A stretch of DNA of 6,286 bases from Bacteroidales bacterium (GTDB lineage: Bacteria; Bacteroidota; Bacteroidia; Bacteroidales; UBA3663), in assembly GCA_030526445.1 (NCBI GenBank), contig JAUNCV010000126.1, positions 1 through 6,286 on the forward strand, in the 5' to 3' direction. Positions 5,795-6,286 of this stretch are shown here, one piece after another. Position 1 is the first letter of the stretch, and each line of letters starts with the position of its first letter. A program made the translations under genes and the position numbers. The notes below the pieces were generated by a model. The model was not told the DNA's origin. It saw only the letters and a program-made list of their open reading frames with translations, and searched no databases.

Positions 5795-6286
5795 ATGGCA
5801 CAAGTTAACGAAAACTTCCTGAAGCTGAAGGCTTCCTATCTTTTTTCAGAAATTGCACATAAAGTAGCTGATTATAAGCAGCAGAACCCCGAGGCAGACA
5901 TTATTCGTCTGGGCATTGGCGATGTGACCCAGCCTCTTTGTCCGGCAGTTATTTCGGCCATGCACAAAGCGGTTGACGAAATGGCTTCGGCCAGCACCTT
6001 CCGTGGCTATGGTCCGGAGCACGGCTACGACTTTTTGCAGAAAGCCATCATTGAGAACGACTTCCAGCCACGCGGCATTCAGCTCGAGCTTGACGAGGTC
6101 TTCATCAACGACGGCGCAAAGAGCGACACCGGCAACATTGGCGACATTCTCGGCATTGACAACCGCCTCTGCATGACCGATCCTATTTATCCGGTTTATG
6201 TGGACAGCAACCGCATGGCAGGCCGTGACGACATTGTTTTCGCACCCTGCAATGCAGCCAACAATTTCGTGCCAGAACTCCCTATC
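5795..6286 (+). CDS. dapL: LL-diaminopimelate aminotransferase DapL, N-terminal part (3' truncated by window)
   Basis: PLP-dependent class I/II fold aminotransferase that makes LL-diaminopimelate from tetrahydrodipicolinate in one step, with glutamate as amino donor, bypassing the succinylase and acetylase routes. The frame is open from the ATG at 5795 to the window end, giving 164 of roughly 410 residues. The N-terminus VNENFLKLKASYLFSEIAHK (4-23), IIRLGIGDVTQPL (36-48), FRGYGPEHGYDFL (69-81), DGAKSDTGNIGDIL (106-119) and TDPIYPVYVD (128-137) match DapL closely and set it apart from generic AspC-like aminotransferases. The PLP-binding lysine lies beyond the window edge. Its product is the substrate of DapF, encoded at 1413. 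No Shine-Dalgarno sequence precedes the start; the leader is A/T-rich. It follows pyrG by 69 bases with a stem-loop between them. Confidence 0.96.
   Translation, partial: MAQVNENFLKLKASYLFSEIAHKVADYKQQNPEADIIRLGIGDVTQPLCPAVISAMHKAVDEMASASTFRGYGPEHGYDFLQKAIIENDFQPRGIQLELDEVFINDGAKSDTGNIGDILGIDNRLCMTDPIYPVYVDSNRMAGRDDIVFAPCNAANNFVPELPI

Noticed and set aside
5973..6176. A 67-codon open frame on the + strand inside dapL
   Set aside because: It is in a different frame from the well-conserved DapL reading frame and has no recognisable family.

Overview
The window reads as a stretch of chromosome from a Bacteroidales bacterium, most likely Prevotellaceae or a close relative. The reasons are the divergent 596-residue PurF-like amidotransferase, the DapL/DapF route to meso-diaminopimelate, a small outer-membrane barrel protein next to amt, and start codons preceded by A/T-rich sequence instead of Shine-Dalgarno sites. 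The genus call rests on remembered family features, not on a database search.

All six genes lie on the + strand. In order they are: the C-terminal part of an Amt ammonium transporter (1-473, 5' end cut by the window); a secreted 243-residue TorF-like beta-barrel protein (558-1289); dapF, diaminopimelate epimerase (1413-2261, true start at the ATG at 1413); a divergent PurF-like glutamine amidotransferase/phosphoribosyltransferase (2314-4104); pyrG, CTP synthase (4142-5725); and the first 164 codons of dapL, LL-diaminopimelate aminotransferase (5795-6286, 3' end cut by the window).

The gaps are short (37 to 123 bases) and most hold structure. Perfect 9-bp stem-loops follow amt and pyrG. A REP/MITE-like imperfect inverted repeat and a T9 run precede dapF. 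Four tandem heptanucleotides stop two bases before the pyrG start. An identical 12-mer, TTTTATCAATAA, lies just upstream of both the barrel gene and the purF-like gene. No gene-free stretch exceeds 300 bases. I found no convincing promoter, tRNA, rRNA, CRISPR array, insertion sequence or riboswitch.

The genes share a nitrogen theme. Amt brings in ammonium, which cells fix into glutamine and glutamate. The PurF-like protein and PyrG are expected to spend glutamine on nucleotide synthesis. DapL takes its amino group from glutamate, and DapF finishes the precursor for peptidoglycan and lysine. The gene order suggests coordinated nitrogen assimilation, but co-transcription is an inference. The least explained parts are the barrel protein beside Amt and the PurF-like protein with an altered oxyanion-hole motif.
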